DNA from: Muscardinus avellanarius
Taxonomy: Eukaryota > Chordata > Mammalia > Rodentia > Gliridae
NCBI GenBank assembly: GCA_963383645.1
Contig: OY726566.1
Span: forward strand, 98,968,302 to 99,032,301
Reading direction: 5' to 3'
Length of the DNA stretch: 64,000 nt
The notes under the pieces were generated by a model. The model searched no databases and was not told the origin of the DNA. It worked only from the letters and a program-made list of their open reading frames with translations. A program made the translations under genes and the position numbers. Shown here piece after piece: positions 24,090 to 38,140 of the stretch (positions are counted from its first letter, which is position 1; each line of letters opens with the position of its first letter).

Positions 24090-25136
24090 CCTCTATCTGT
24101 TGTTTTTGCATCACCAGGCAGGGACGATGGTGGGTGAACACTTCAGACAGTCCCACTTAAAATGATAAAGGGCAGGTAAATGTTCATCCTTGGAAAGTGA
24201 GATGTGCCCAGTGCCTAACTGCCAGGCTCAATGCGGGGGACGGCTGGGGGTAAATGGGCCTTGTAGGACACAGGCCAACCTGACAGGCCCTGCCAACAGG
24301 CTCTGCGGCGTGTGAGGACATCTGTCCAGGCAGCTTAAACACACAGACATTCTCGGGATGGACGGAAGTGCTGCTTCTCAGATGTGGGCCTCACCACAGG
24401 CAATCAAGGAGCTTCCCAGCCCTCTCCCCTGGCCAGAGGCAAAGCAACCAGGAAAATCAACCTGAGAAATGTGGCCTAGACTCGGCTGTCCCCACAGCCA
24501 GGGCAAACAGAGAACAAAGAGCTGAAGACTGTCCTCAAAAGCTCATAATGATCTATGTGGCTGCAAACTACTCCAGGGCAGGGGCGAGACTGTGGGGAGA
24601 AATGGAGCCTCGTGACCAACTTGGAAATGAAACATGGCTTCTGGCAGAAAACATGACCGCCCCTCACGCTGACTGTGGGCACGGGGAGGCAGACCTGAGG
24701 ACCCCAAGGCCGTGGTGACCACAAAGAGAAAGAGGTCACCCACCCAGGTTTTAGGCATTGGTCACTTTCCACTCAGGGACGGGGTGTGCTATCACTCCCA
24801 AAGGCAGGGCCCCTCGGAGGGAAACTGGACCAGGGCCCAGATGTGCCTGTGCCTGGCATGGGGTGACCGCTGGGAGGAGAGCTGGCCGGGCCCAGGCCTG
24901 TCAGCAAACAGGCTCATCACCCTCCAGGAGCACTGTGAAAAGGCCGCTTCGGCCTGAAACTGGTGGGGGAGGCAGGAAAAGAATTCAGACTCCCCCCCTT
25001 CTCACAATGGCTTCCACTGCCACCCATAGGCTTCCTGAGCATAGGAAACCTGCAGGGTCTGTGGCGGGAGGGTGGGGAGCAGGAGAGGGGTGTCACTGGA
25101 GCCTGAGAAGGTGAATGTTTAGACATTCCTAATTCA
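24090..25136. other. Intronic DNA, nothing recognised
   Basis: Unique sequence of moderate GC content; no repeat or exon recognised. Confidence 0.4.
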
Positions 25137-25241
25137 AACTGGATGCAGTGGAGCTCACCTCTAATCTCAGCAACTTGGAGGCTAAGACAGGAGGATTGCA
25201 AGTTTGAGGCCTGCTGGGGCTATTTAGCAAAAACCTATTTT

Positions 25242-25312
<71 letters not shown>

Positions 25313-25398
25313 GCTGGGAGTACAGCTCAATGTTAGAATGCACTGGGTTCAATCTCCAGTACTGTCAAAAACAAAAACAAAACAAACAAAAACCCCTC
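25137..25398 (+). mobile_element. B1-dID SINE with (TA)n expansion in its linker
   Basis: Sense copy: AACTGGATGCAGTGGAGCTC, GGAGGCTAAGACAGGAGGAT, then a TA run at 25244-25307 where the A-rich linker should be, then AGCTGGGAGTACAGCTCAAT and TTCAATCTCCAGTACTG with an A-rich tail. Confidence 0.9.
25244..25307. repeat. (TA)n microsatellite
   Basis: About 31 uninterrupted TA units. Its position between the two SINE modules indicates growth from the linker. Confidence 0.97.
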
Positions 25399-25507
25399 AA
25401 ATTCAGCTTTCTTGATTTATCAAGTTTTGCTCTAAGGAGGCAAAATGTACTTAACACGCCCTGTTAAGTAGTTTCAAAAGTCTTTTAAAAGCCACCATAC
25501 TCAATTT

Positions 25508-25724
25508 TTTTTGGGGGGGGGGCAGTACTGGGGATGGAACCCAGGGGCATTCTGTCTCTGAGCAATACCCCCAGCCCTATTTTTTATTCTTCATTTTGAA
25601 ACAGGGTCTCACTGAGTTGCAAAGGGCCTCACTAAGTAGTAGCTGAGGCTGTCGGCAAACCGCGATCGTTCCTGTCTCAGCTTCCCGAGTGCTGGGAACG
25701 CAAGTGTGAGCTCTCACGCCTGGT
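25508..25724 (-). mobile_element. B1-dID SINE
   Basis: Antisense copy after a T/G run: GGGATGGAACCCAGGGGCAT, AATACCCCCAGCCC, GAAACAGGGTCTCACTGAG, end CTCTCACGCCTGGT. Flanks read ACCATACTCAATTTTTT and ACCATGCTCAATTTTTT, a long target-site duplication with one mismatch. Confidence 0.92.
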
Positions 25725-25739
25725 TTACCATGCTCAATT

Positions 25740-26420
25740 TTTTGCAAACATCAGTGGAGCTTGTTTCTCTTCACTGATAACAATGCAGATAACTAAATAA
25801 TAAAGCCTGAGTAGCCCCTGACTCAGCTGCAGTGACCCCCAAATTCAAGCCAAGATCTGGGAAGAAAGCCCTTGGCATGCCGAGTCCGCACGCCTAAATA
25901 TAAGTGATCACAGTAGCCTCTGTTTTGCGAGGAGAGTTAGCCCCAGTTGTGGCCACTCTTCCGGCGGGCTGGTGGCCCAGGACAGAGGGCACAGAGCTGG
26001 CTCTCAAAGAAGGGCCTGAGGGCGCTGTCCAGAGAGACCAGGCGCTTATCTGTGCCTAGTAGTGCTTGGCCAGACGACCACCCACCCTGTGCCCACCCCT
26101 CCCTCTGGACACAAGGCAGTGGCTACAGTTCCTCAGCTCCAGGCCCACCTGCCCAGGTGGCTCCAGGAGGGGAGGCAGGAGCAGAGGGTGAAGAGGTGGG
26201 TGCCGAGGGTCCCTCAGGAGCACGCAGAGGCCCACGGAGACTCCCAAGACGAGGGAGCAGCGCACACATCTAAACTCGGCAAGAGAACAACCACTGGAGA
26301 AGGGCGGATGGAGAGGCCGGGAGGAGCTGCAGTTACTAGGGGAATCCCTCCTAGAGGACAGGAGAGTGAGCAGCGCCAAGTGCAGAGACTGGCCCTTTGG
26401 GTCGGTATCAAGGTAAGAGG
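25740..26420. other. Intronic DNA, nothing recognised
   Basis: Unique, becoming GC-rich after 25940. Both strands are open over long stretches, but no family was recognised. Confidence 0.4.
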
Positions 26421-26423
26421 AGG

Positions 26424-26601
26424 CAGGGCTGGTGGTGCACACTTGTAATCCCAGTGCTTGGAAGGCTGAGACAGGAGCATGGAAGATTCGAGGCCGGCCT
26501 CAGAAACTTGGTAAGACCCTCGGCAATTTGGAGCGATCCTGTTTAAAATAAATGAATAGAAAGGGCTGGCAAGTAGCTCAGAAGTAGAACACCCCTGGGT
26601 T

Positions 26602-26604
<3 letters not shown>
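26424..26604 (+). mobile_element. B1-dID SINE
   Basis: Sense copy: GGGCTGGTGGTGCACACTTG, TAATCCCAGTGCTTGGAAGG, GATCCTGTTTAAAATAAATG, then GGCAAGTAGCTCAGAAGTAG and CCCCTGGGTTCCAC. The 3' end runs directly into a CA repeat. Confidence 0.9.
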
Positions 26605-26640
<36 letters not shown>

Positions 26641-26653
26641 AGGAGCCTGGGTT

Positions 26654-26688
<35 letters not shown>

Positions 26689-26728
26689 ACACACACACAC
26701 ACACACACACCAGGAGCCTGGGTTCCAC

Positions 26729-26777
<49 letters not shown>

Positions 26778-26794
26778 AGGAGCCTGGGTTCCAC

Positions 26795-26847
<53 letters not shown>

Positions 26848-26851
26848 AGGA
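26602..26851. repeat. Compound (CA)n minisatellite with repeated spacer
   Basis: Four CA blocks are separated by the spacer CCAGGAGCCTGGGTTCCAC, which starts at 26639, 26710 and 26776; a fourth, partial copy starts at 26846. The spacing is 71, 66 and 70 bp. The spacer's CCTGGGTTCCAC is the SINE tail itself, so the unit is SINE end plus CA run, duplicated in tandem. Long Val-Cys frames on the minus strand are artefacts. Confidence 0.95.
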
Positions 26852-26854
26852 GCA

Positions 26855-27695
26855 GGGAGGGAGGTGCCGGCGCAGGTGAGGACGTGGAGGAGCTGAGCCA
26901 GGATGGGGTCTTGCGTGCCAGCCAGAGAGGAGGGTGCACGGGGTGGGGAACGGTCACCCCAGGACCCGGGTACGGGCGCGCTATGGCACTAAGGCTCCTT
27001 GTGGCCTTGCGTGACGCATGGGGAGCACTCTGCTGTCACTGTGCATGCGCCAGCCTCTCGTCGGTCCTTTCTCCTCATGGGGCTCGCCTTTCGGTCCTCG
27101 CCAACCTGTATCTTCACAGGACTGTTGGACGTCATCTCAGGCTCCGCCCACCCTACACCACAAACCTGACCCTGGCTTTCATCTCCATCACCTCCTTGCT
27201 GCGTGCCTCCCACGGCTCGCCACCGCCTCAGCACTGGGCCACGTCCAGCACACGATGGCCCAACAGGCCCACGAGGCTGCGGACAGGAGCCCTCCCCCCC
27301 GTCCACGACAGAAGTCAGGCAGTCGGCCAAAGTCCCACGGCCTAGTGAGCAGAGGGACCAACCGGCTCCAATGCTGTCTTCCTGACTCCAAAGCCAGCAG
27401 CGCTCTCTTCTCCGTTGCACTGGGGCTGTGACTCTGCCCTGGCTGCACCCCAGGGTTCCCAAGAAAGATGATAAAAAAAACCCCTCGTGCTGGGCCCCAC
27501 CCTGGGGGTGTGGATTCATTGTGAGAGGACTGGGATCTGAGCCCAGTTCTCTTTAAACGCCCCCAGGTGACTGATGTGCAGTGGGTGGGAGCAGCACACT
27601 GGAGACTGGGTGATAGGGTGCTGTCTACACCCTGGACCTGGACCATGCCTGGCCCATGTTAGAAGGGAAGTTGATGCTTGAGGGTATAGACTAGT
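26855..27695. other. Intronic DNA, moderately CpG-rich at 26860-27340
   Basis: About 27 CpG in some 450 bp by hand count, a borderline CpG-island ratio near 0.65. No exon or domain was recognised in the frames open here. Confidence 0.35.
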
Positions 27696-27696
27696 T

Positions 27697-28086
27697 TGTC
27701 TCCAAGGGTTTGTATGTTGGAGGCCTGGTCCTCGGTGTGATGACCTTGGGAAGTGTGAACCTTTAGGGGGTGGGGCAGAGGGGAAGGTCGCTGGTGGTGC
27801 TGCTGTTGGGAGGGATTCAGGTTAGGGACCCCTGAGTTGGTGCTCTCGAAGCAAGATGTTGTAAAAGCCTGAGCCAGCCCTGAAAACCTGGCTTCCTATG
27901 TGGCCACGTGATCTCTTGCGCCGGCTTGCACTCCCACCATTGTGGTGCCATCTGACACGTGACCTTCGCCAGGGTCAAACCGATGTTGGCATTGTGCCCC
28001 TGAACCTTCAGAACTGTGAGCTAAGTAAACCTCTTTTCTTTATAACGTCCCCAGCCTCATGCATTTTGTTACACTTACAAAAAGGG
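27697..28086 (+). mobile_element. MaLR-type solitary LTR (MST/MLT1-like)
   Basis: Sense LTR: GTATGTTGGAGGCCTGGTCC, GGGAAGTGTGAACCTTTAGG, GGCCACGTGATCTCTTGC, CAGAACTGTGAGCTAAGTAA, ACCTCTTTTCTTTATAA and CATTTTGTTACA in the order typical of mammalian MaLR LTRs. No internal region is seen, so it is a solo LTR. Confidence 0.72.
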
Positions 28087-28741
28087 TACCATAATGCTTC
28101 CATTATCTGGAGGCTCAAAGCCTGAAATTACTCCATTACAGGAGCGAGCCAACTGGCCCCTGGTCTACAGTCTCCCCCTCCCTACAGCCCTCTTCTACAC
28201 AGATATAAAAGAAGTCTTTTCAGAACATCACTCTCAACCTGTTACCCTTTCTTGTTCAAAGTTTACAAGGCTTGGTTCAGGTTAGGGCGATAGCTGTGAT
28301 GCCTTAGTTTGGCATTTAAGACTCCGACACCTGGTTCCCGCCTGCCTTTTCACTCGCAGCTCCCAGTACTCACGAATCCTCTGATCTGGCCAGTTGGCAC
28401 ATTGCTATCGGTGTGGCTCTGGCTGGTACAGCCTGCTCTCTTCTCCGGCTGCCTGGACCCTCCCCACCGTGAGGACTGAACCCCTCTTCTCTGCTCTTTA
28501 TCCCAGCCCCCAGGGGTTCTTCTGACTCTGAACATCAGGACCAACAATCTTACTTGGCTTCATTCTTAGATGGTTTTTCTTTCTCACCGCAGGGTGCACA
28601 GGTCCTAATTTCCCAAATGCATCAAAGTCTTTTGAGGACAGCGATGGCTGGTGTATCCCTCTATCCCCCCCACAGTGCCCAGCACCACAGCTCGTCATGG
28701 GCCGCCGGGCCTTCTGCACCCCACTGTCTCGGTGCAGGTGA
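28087..28741. other. Intron 2 sequence next to the exon donor
   Basis: Unique, pyrimidine-rich on the plus strand. No repeat was recognised, as often seen beside exons. Open frames here have no resemblance to known proteins. Confidence 0.4.
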
Positions 28742-31545
<2,804 letters not shown>

Positions 31546-31549
31546 GGTG

Positions 31550-31996
31550 GCTCCTCTTCCTCTTCCTCCTTTAACAACAGTTTGAGTATTCTTTCTGGAA
31601 GATATCATCCATTCCAACAGCTGAAGCTGTCATCTCTATGCAAGTGACGCCCACAGGCTTGTCAGAGGCCAAGTCCCCCTCCTATGTCCCAGTAGTATAT
31701 TTCTGCCTCCTGCCGTATCGAATATGGTCTTCCAAAGCTAGACTCCTTATGTTCTCTGAAAGCCTAGCCATCTCATCCTCACCATCCTAACATCTCCATT
31801 TCTGTGCCTAAGACATTCTTCCAGTCACTTAGTTCCTAGCTGTGGATTTACTTAATGATATGTTTTTACCTCCACAGGTAAGAAGGTACTAAGTCTTAAT
31901 TTCTCCTTCTTTCAAGATGTCTCTTGCATCCAACTCTCCCTTTCTGTTCTTCTTGCCACTTCAATAGCAAATATTGAAGACATCCAGTCTACCTGC

Positions 31997-32052
<56 letters not shown>

Positions 32053-32550
32053 CCTCCCTCCCTCCCTCCCTCCTTGAATTTGCCTATACTTGAACACCCA
32101 ATTTATCTTCCTAAAACATCTCTCAGCTTGTACATTTTGATTCCAAATACCTCATTGGCTTCAACTTCAACCATTAACTTTCCTGAACTCTCAACTAGAA
32201 TGAAGCAGGTCTCCTCACTCTTTTGAGAATCTCTCCTGTACATCTCACCTTCACACGGTTGCACACCCTCCCCCCTTGGCATGCATCCCTGCTTCTCTCA
32301 AAGTACTCAAAGGCCAGCCAGCTGGATCCCTCTCCTTTCCACAGCACCCCACCCACAGTGGCCATCTCCAACTCTGTTCCTGTGGCACTTAACATGCATC
32401 TATTTACAACACGTTTTTCTGCCTTGTAAAAACTCTTCCTCTGTTGAATTATTTATCTTGTTTATGTACTTAGGTATATATTTCCATAATCAGACTATAT
32501 TTGGGTGGCAAGAGCTACAGTTCATACTCCACACTTCTTTATATTTTCCC
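31550..32550. repeat. Ancient LINE-like, pyrimidine-rich remnant
   Basis: GAAGATATCATCCATTCCAA followed by GTCATCTCTATGCAAGTGAC and other CT-rich phrases resemble an ancient mammalian LINE (L2-type) coding region, heavily decayed. A (CT)n run splits it. Family assignment is tentative. Confidence 0.3.
32001..32073. repeat. (CT)n/(CCCT)n microsatellite
   Basis: About 23 CT units followed by roughly seven CCCT units; a pure polypyrimidine tract on the plus strand. Confidence 0.95.
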
Positions 32551-32554
32551 TAGT

Positions 32555-33985
32555 ATTAAGCCGATTTTATTGTACACGTGGGCTTATTGCACTCAGTTGA
32601 TGGGTACAAGCACTCTAACTGGCCAGACCTATAGGAGCACTTCGCTCTCTGACCAGAGAGCAATCACCAGACACATCCATCCGTGGAACCTGTCCTGACT
32701 CTGAAAATTAGAGGCAAACCTGGCAATACCTTTCTACCTGAACCGAGATTCAAAACCAAAACCCAAACCAACAACGAGCTGTGGGAACTGGGCTTGGAAG
32801 TCCTACCCGAGCTCCACCTGAGAGGCTATGCTCTGACTTCTTTGGGGCAGTTCTAGCCTGGCCCCAATGCCCTTCAGAGCCCCCCTTTACCCTGACCCCA
32901 CGGCTGTGGAGGCATGTCTCCTGGTCTGAATCCTCCCAGGTACTGTGACTACATGTCTGTCCTCATCCCTGAGCCTGAAAAGCCCATTTGGTGTATGCAG
33001 CATCAGACCCTACCTACTTCTTCCTACTTCCCTTTCTTTCAAGCCCACCTCTCCTAATTCCATAACACAGAAAATGGTTAGTCTATCTATCAGTATCAAT
33101 TAAATACCCGTATGTTGCAGCTGTTGTATGCAATCTGAAGTGACCGATGCCTTGGCTTTCAGTAACTTATCCACAGACAAGGCCAAGCAAAATAAGCTTT
33201 CCTCTGCTCTTCCATCTCTGTCTTGGCACTTAAGTACTTACCTGGGGAGAGGGTGTCAGAGGTGGAATACACTGATTGTCCATAAAGGTGGTGAGGCACA
33301 TTCCCTATTTTTACTCTTTCAGAAAGTTCTTAGTGAAAAGGCCAGGGTGCAGAAGTGGAATTTTACAGAGAGGAACAGGGTGGCTTATGACTTATTTGTT
33401 ACTGGGATGACAGCCAAGGGCCATAAAATTGTGGGAATCACCACTGGCTGCCTCTGGCGACAAACACCCAGGACCCGGGAGGAGACCTGCGTGGCTGAGC
33501 CACCTGTGCCCTTCACATGGCCAGCTGCCTCGGGCTCCGGCCAGGGCTGCTGCGGTCACTGTTGGGGTCAGTGGCCACTATTCCAAGGACTGGATGTAAT
33601 TCCCCATACGCCCTCTATGCCTTTGTTCTGTAGCAGAGGCCATTTTGCAAAATGCTAAAATAAGATACAGCTAAAGAAAGTCTTTGGTAATCTTCTTTTA
33701 AATCCCTAAAATACATGGAATAAAATATTGCTGGTGGTTTTGTACCTTAATCTTAAAATAATCTCACAGCCACAGTCTAACTTATTTCCAAACATTTCTC
33801 CTTGAGAGTGTTTATCCGGAACAAACCTTCCTGATTAGCTTAGCTCTCAGTGAGTCAAGAGTACAACCTTTTCCCTCTCTATTTATTCAGATTCTTAACA
33901 CAAGGGACAGGGAAGGAGGTAGGGGACCTTTATGTTTTCCCTCTAAAGGAAGAGCTCAGGTTGCCTCTCACTTCTTTGTTGACTC
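32555..33985. other. Intronic DNA, nothing recognised
   Basis: Unique sequence without clear repeats. A frame open at 33128-33658 has no recognised domain and no convincing splice boundaries. Confidence 0.4.
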
Positions 33986-34011
33986 GTGTGTGTGTGTGTT
34001 TGTGTGTATGT

Positions 34012-34057
<46 letters not shown>
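33986..34057. repeat. (TG)n microsatellite
   Basis: Slightly interrupted TG run of about 70 bp that abuts the ID end of the following antisense SINE. Confidence 0.95.
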
Positions 34058-34058
<1 letters not shown>

Positions 34059-34236
34059 GCCAGTACTGGGGATTGAACCCAGGGACATTCTACCCCAGGC
34101 CCTATTTTATTTTGAAATAGGGCTCCACTAAGTTGCCAAGGGCCCCGCTAAGTTGCCGAGGCTGGACTCAAGCCTGTGATCCTCCAGTCTTAGCCTCCCA
34201 AGTACAGGGATTACAGGCGTGAACCACCACGCCAGT
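34058..34236 (-). mobile_element. B1-dID SINE
   Basis: Antisense copy: CCAGTACTGGGGATTGAACC, GGACATTCTACCCCAGGCCC, GAAATAGGGCTCCACTAAG, end ACCACCACGCCAGTG. Confidence 0.9.
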
Positions 34237-34239
34237 GAC

Positions 34240-35068
34240 CCCTGTACGCTTGAAGGCCTGCTCACCTCCGTATTTGTTAATTTTCTTTTCAGATATGGCA
34301 GGGATTTTATGGACATTTTCAGTTTCATCCCATGGCACAATCTCAATTCCTTTTTAAGTCATCTCTGTTCCTCCTCCTGGGCTTCCGTCCCTCCTTGGTA
34401 GGAGGCCAGGTGTCACAGCAGTGGGGTGAGGATGGGTTCTGAGCCCCGGGGAGTGTAGGAGGGTCCCACGAAGTCATGGCAGGATAAATCTGCAATAATC
34501 ATACTTCTGTCTACAGGGGTCACTTGGCTTGACCTTCCCATAAAAGCCTATGATAAAGTCTGACAAAACAGCCACATCTCCGTTCCCTGGGAAGCATGGT
34601 CCAGAAGTGAACTTCTACAAAGCAGCATTCCCACTTCTGTGCTACGGTCCCCTAATCAGGACAAAGTCATGGATGCCGAATATCACACACGTGCACGGGC
34701 CTGCCACGCCTTCAAATGTTACACATAGGAGTTCATGTGGATGCCAGAGAAATGGTCAGTAAAACGCATTGCAAAGCAAATTTTCATAAACTGAGACAAC
34801 TTATGTCACACAACTATATATAAGTTCTTCATTGCATATGACAAATGAAAAGTCGTGCCTGTAAACCTGACATGAAAACACACCCTACAGTGAGCAGGAT
34901 TAAAGTGTATTGTTTGCAAGAAATCACTCCTTATTGCCACAGAGATGACAGTCTCACACCCCAAACAAGTCCAGGTTACCCAGACTTGGCTTGCGTTCTG
35001 ATAACCTGTATGCTCAGGGAACAAAGGCTCTCATCCCTCTTTGGGCTTCTTTATTCAAATGCCTGTTT
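34240..35068. other. Intronic DNA, nothing recognised
   Basis: Unique sequence; no repeat or exon recognised. Confidence 0.4.
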
Positions 35069-35082
35069 CATTTTTCACTTTT

Positions 35083-35355
35083 TTCCCCCCAGTAATGAAG
35101 ATTGAACCCAGGGGCACATTACCTCTGAGCTACATTCTCAGCCCGATTTTATTTATTTTATTTTTTTATTTTTTGGTGGTACTGGGGAGGGAACCCAGGG
35201 GCCTTCTACCTCCGGGCTATACTCCCAGACTTATTTTAAATTTTATTTGGAAACAGGGTCTCTTAAGCCAGCTGAGGCTGGCTTCAAACCAGCGTGATCC
35301 TCCTGTCTCAGCCTCCCAAGTACTAGAATTAGAAGCACACGCCACCACACCCGGC
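35083..35355 (-). mobile_element. SINE trimer: B1-dID plus extra ID monomer, with target-site duplication
   Basis: Antisense. First an ID unit (ATTGAACCCAGGGGCACATT, TACATTCTCAGCCCG), then T/A spacer, then a full B1-dID (GGGAACCCAGGGGCCTTCTA, B1 end CACCACACCCGGC). CATTTTTCACTTTT stands on both sides (35069-35082 and 35356-35369), so the whole trimer is bracketed by one target-site duplication. Confidence 0.9.
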
Positions 35356-35369
35356 CATTTTTCACTTTT

Positions 35370-35799
35370 CAAAAGAACATGTATGTAAGTCTTCCATTTT
35401 AAAATGCTATTTTGAAAACATTTTTCTTGTAGCCTTTTGATAAATGCCGTCTCTGCCCATAAAATACTATCATGCTTGATTTCGACACTTGATTTCTTAG
35501 GATTCTCCAGGTTTTAAATCCCGAGAACCTGGCACAAACCAGGCTTTTCTGGACCAGGCAAGCACCTTGCTGGCGGACTCTGCCCATCTCCTCGGTGCAC
35601 AAGCCCCACACTTCCCCTCTTACACAGGTGTGAGTCTGAGAACCTGAAGCTGAGCGCGATGGGCGTAGGCTCCAGGCTGGGTAGCAGATCCCTGACCCCT
35701 GACCCCAAGCTCAAAGGCAGGTAGTTCTGAGTGCTTCTGTCTCCTCAGCTTTAATGGTTGAGTGAGAAGTTCATTCTTCCAGAGTTATGGAAATTTTTT
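35370..35799. other. Intronic DNA, nothing recognised
   Basis: Unique sequence between a SINE and an AT-rich block. Confidence 0.4.
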
Positions 35800-36850
35800 T
35801 CCACCTAATAAAAAGAATACCTGAAACTTTTCATAATCTTGAGGTCTTAACTCACATTTGTTTTAAATGGCATTTGTTAAAGGACTGGCTCATTGACTGC
35901 ATTTTCCCTCACTTGTTTGCTTAGTTTCTTCATAACTTTACATTTCACAATTAGATGAACTGAAAAGTTGCTTCACATCTGAGTACATTTCCTTTCCATT
36001 TCACCACCCCCAGATTATCTACTGGAAGATCAGACTCTGGTGAAACTACAGGGATAAGTGAGGGTTCAACTATGATTTTTAAAAAAAATTAAATTGAATT
36101 CAATTTCACTGAATTACCAAGAGAAGGAATTAGAAGTAAAAACAGGCACCATTTTTTATCAGTATTTAATGTTTAATTTGAGTTTGGCAGATGTAAAATA
36201 GATTACCACTCGGAATCCAGTTACACGACGGAGAAGGGAACCCTGGATACTTAATTAAGAGGTACCTGCTTCCTCACTTCCTAAATCTTCTGGACACACA
36301 CTTTGGCTGAATAATGAGTATCTGATGGAAGTGGCAGATCTTCTTCTTTTTTCCTTGTAATCAAGAACTTGAAGGATTAATCCCTATACTTAACAGAATG
36401 CAGTATCATCTGTCTTATATATCGTATTTTGCAATAAGATTAATAAAATTATATGTGTCGAAGGAAGCATGTTAAAAACATATGAATGTTAGAAATATGT
36501 GACTGAATGGGAAATTTAAAACATCTTGTATAACCCTTGGTAGCTTGAAATATACTAGAAAAATTTTCTTCATTGACATACTAAACAATATTCATAAAAT
36601 TTTAGTAATTATCCTGCTTATCAAGTTTGTATTTTATAAGCAGTGTAAAGATAATTTCAGGTTAGCCTGCTTCTGAGTGATGCATCTCCACAAGTGTCTA
36701 CTACGCGTCTATGGGGCTTTTTATATAATTTTCAATCAAAGTGTATTTATCTACTAGTTGTACAATGTTAAATATATAATTCCACCAGAACATAGTTTAG
36801 GATCAACCACAAGCTCTATATAATTCTTTTGTCATTAATGACAATAAGAA
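35800..36850. other. AT-rich block without young repeats
   Basis: About 1 kb of AT-rich, mostly complex sequence with no SINE, LINE or LTR recognised, and many TAAT/ATTA and TTAATTAA-type words (for example TACTTAATTAAGAGG near 36250). It could be conserved non-coding regulatory DNA or simply AT-rich intron. Confidence 0.3.
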
Positions 36851-36916
36851 TAACAATGACTACAGCATTGGGCATTTGAAAGATACAAGAAAAAATAAAT
36901 AAATAAAACCAATCAT

Positions 36917-37178
36917 GAGTTGGGTGTGGTGACGCATTCCTGCAGTCTCAGAACTTGGGAGAGGATCACAGGTTCGAGGACAGCTGCAGCACGGTGGTGC
37001 ACACCTGTAATCCCAGTGCTTGGGAGGCTGAGGCAGGAGGATTAAAGGTTCAAGGACAGCTTCAGCAAGTAGTGAGACTCTCACCAACCTAATGAGACCT
37101 TGTTTCCAAATATGACATAATATTGGGCTGGGGTATAGCTTGAAGGTAGAATGCCTCTGGGTTCAATTCTCAATACCA

Positions 37179-37213
<35 letters not shown>

Positions 37214-37310
37214 AGCAAGCAAGCAAGTTAGCTAGCTAGCTAGCTCAGGGTATAGCTCAGAGGTAGAATGCCCAAGTGCAATCCCCAATATCACAAAAAA
37301 ATCAATAATC
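36917..37310 (+). mobile_element. SINE stack: partial B1, B1-dID, tetranucleotide repeat, ID
   Basis: Sense. A short B1 piece (GGTGTGGTGACGCATTCCTG) joins a full B1-dID (CACGGTGGTGCACACCTGTA to GGGTTCAATTCTCAATACC). Next come (AAAT)n, (GCAA)n and (AGCT)n tracts at 37180-37245, and then a further ID unit (GGTATAGCTCAGAGGTAGAA, CAATCCCCAATATCAC). Confidence 0.85.
37180..37246. repeat. (AAAT)n-(GCAA)n-(AGCT)n compound tetranucleotide repeat
   Basis: Three adjoining tetranucleotide tracts lie between two ID-derived units, probably evolved from a SINE A-rich tail. Confidence 0.93.
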
Positions 37311-37315
37311 AAATC

Positions 37316-38140
37316 AGCATTCAGGGACCTCTATCTATAAAAAAGAATGGTGCTGGATACAACAAAGACATCTAGGACATCACCAGTGACCTAAAGAACT
37401 TACAATAATCTCATGGCATTACCAAGTTCAATGCCCACTAATGAAGGACAACTGAAAGTTTCTAGAGGACGTAGGCAAATTGTCTAAATAAACACCACAG
37501 TTCAGAAGCAGGAATCACTACGAACTGTGGTCAGGGAAGGCTTTCTAGCAGAGCTAAGGTGGGAGCTGTGTCAAGACAGAAGCAGGCATCCTTTGAAAGG
37601 CAGAAGTTTGCCATTTCAGACCCTGCTAAGGACATCATCAGTCTCTGCGAGGGGTCAGCCAGCGGCACTGTGGCCCTCAGGAAGCTTCTGCTTTGCTTGG
37701 AGACAGCAGGGGCACTTTGCATAACAGTAACACATGAACAGATGCTAAGGCCAATAGGTGACCACCAGGATTACCAGAATCGCCATCTTCTGTAACTCCA
37801 GTCTCGTAGAAGTCATTCTAAATGCTCAGCTGGTGTGAACCCACCGTGACAGCCGCTCGCGTCTCCCTTGGCCCCCACTTGTACTGTCATCTCTGTGTAG
37901 GGATGAGTTGAGGGCACATTCGCGCCGCCATTGCTGCCGATGGTAGGTGTGCATGTCCTAGTACTGTAGGGCAAGGTGCATTTCCCCTACTTACAGATCA
38001 GAAAATAGAGCTTAGGGAGGTGACACCCTTTGTCCCAAGTTACTTTGCTACTATCAGAAGGTTTGCGTTTGAACTGAGATCTCCCAAATCCAGGCCATTA
38101 ACTAACCATTTAAATTATTAAAACAAAATAAACTCTTTTT
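37316..38140. other. Intronic DNA with an antisense MIR-like fragment
   Basis: Near 37985-38110, AGGGAGGTGACACCC and TTGAACTGAGATCTCCCAAA resemble antisense MIR. The rest is unrecognised. Confidence 0.4.

Noticed and set aside
26214..26957. Long minus-strand frame with Val-Cys repeats
   Set aside because: It reads through (CA)n blocks and SINE DNA; the protein is low-complexity and has no domain.
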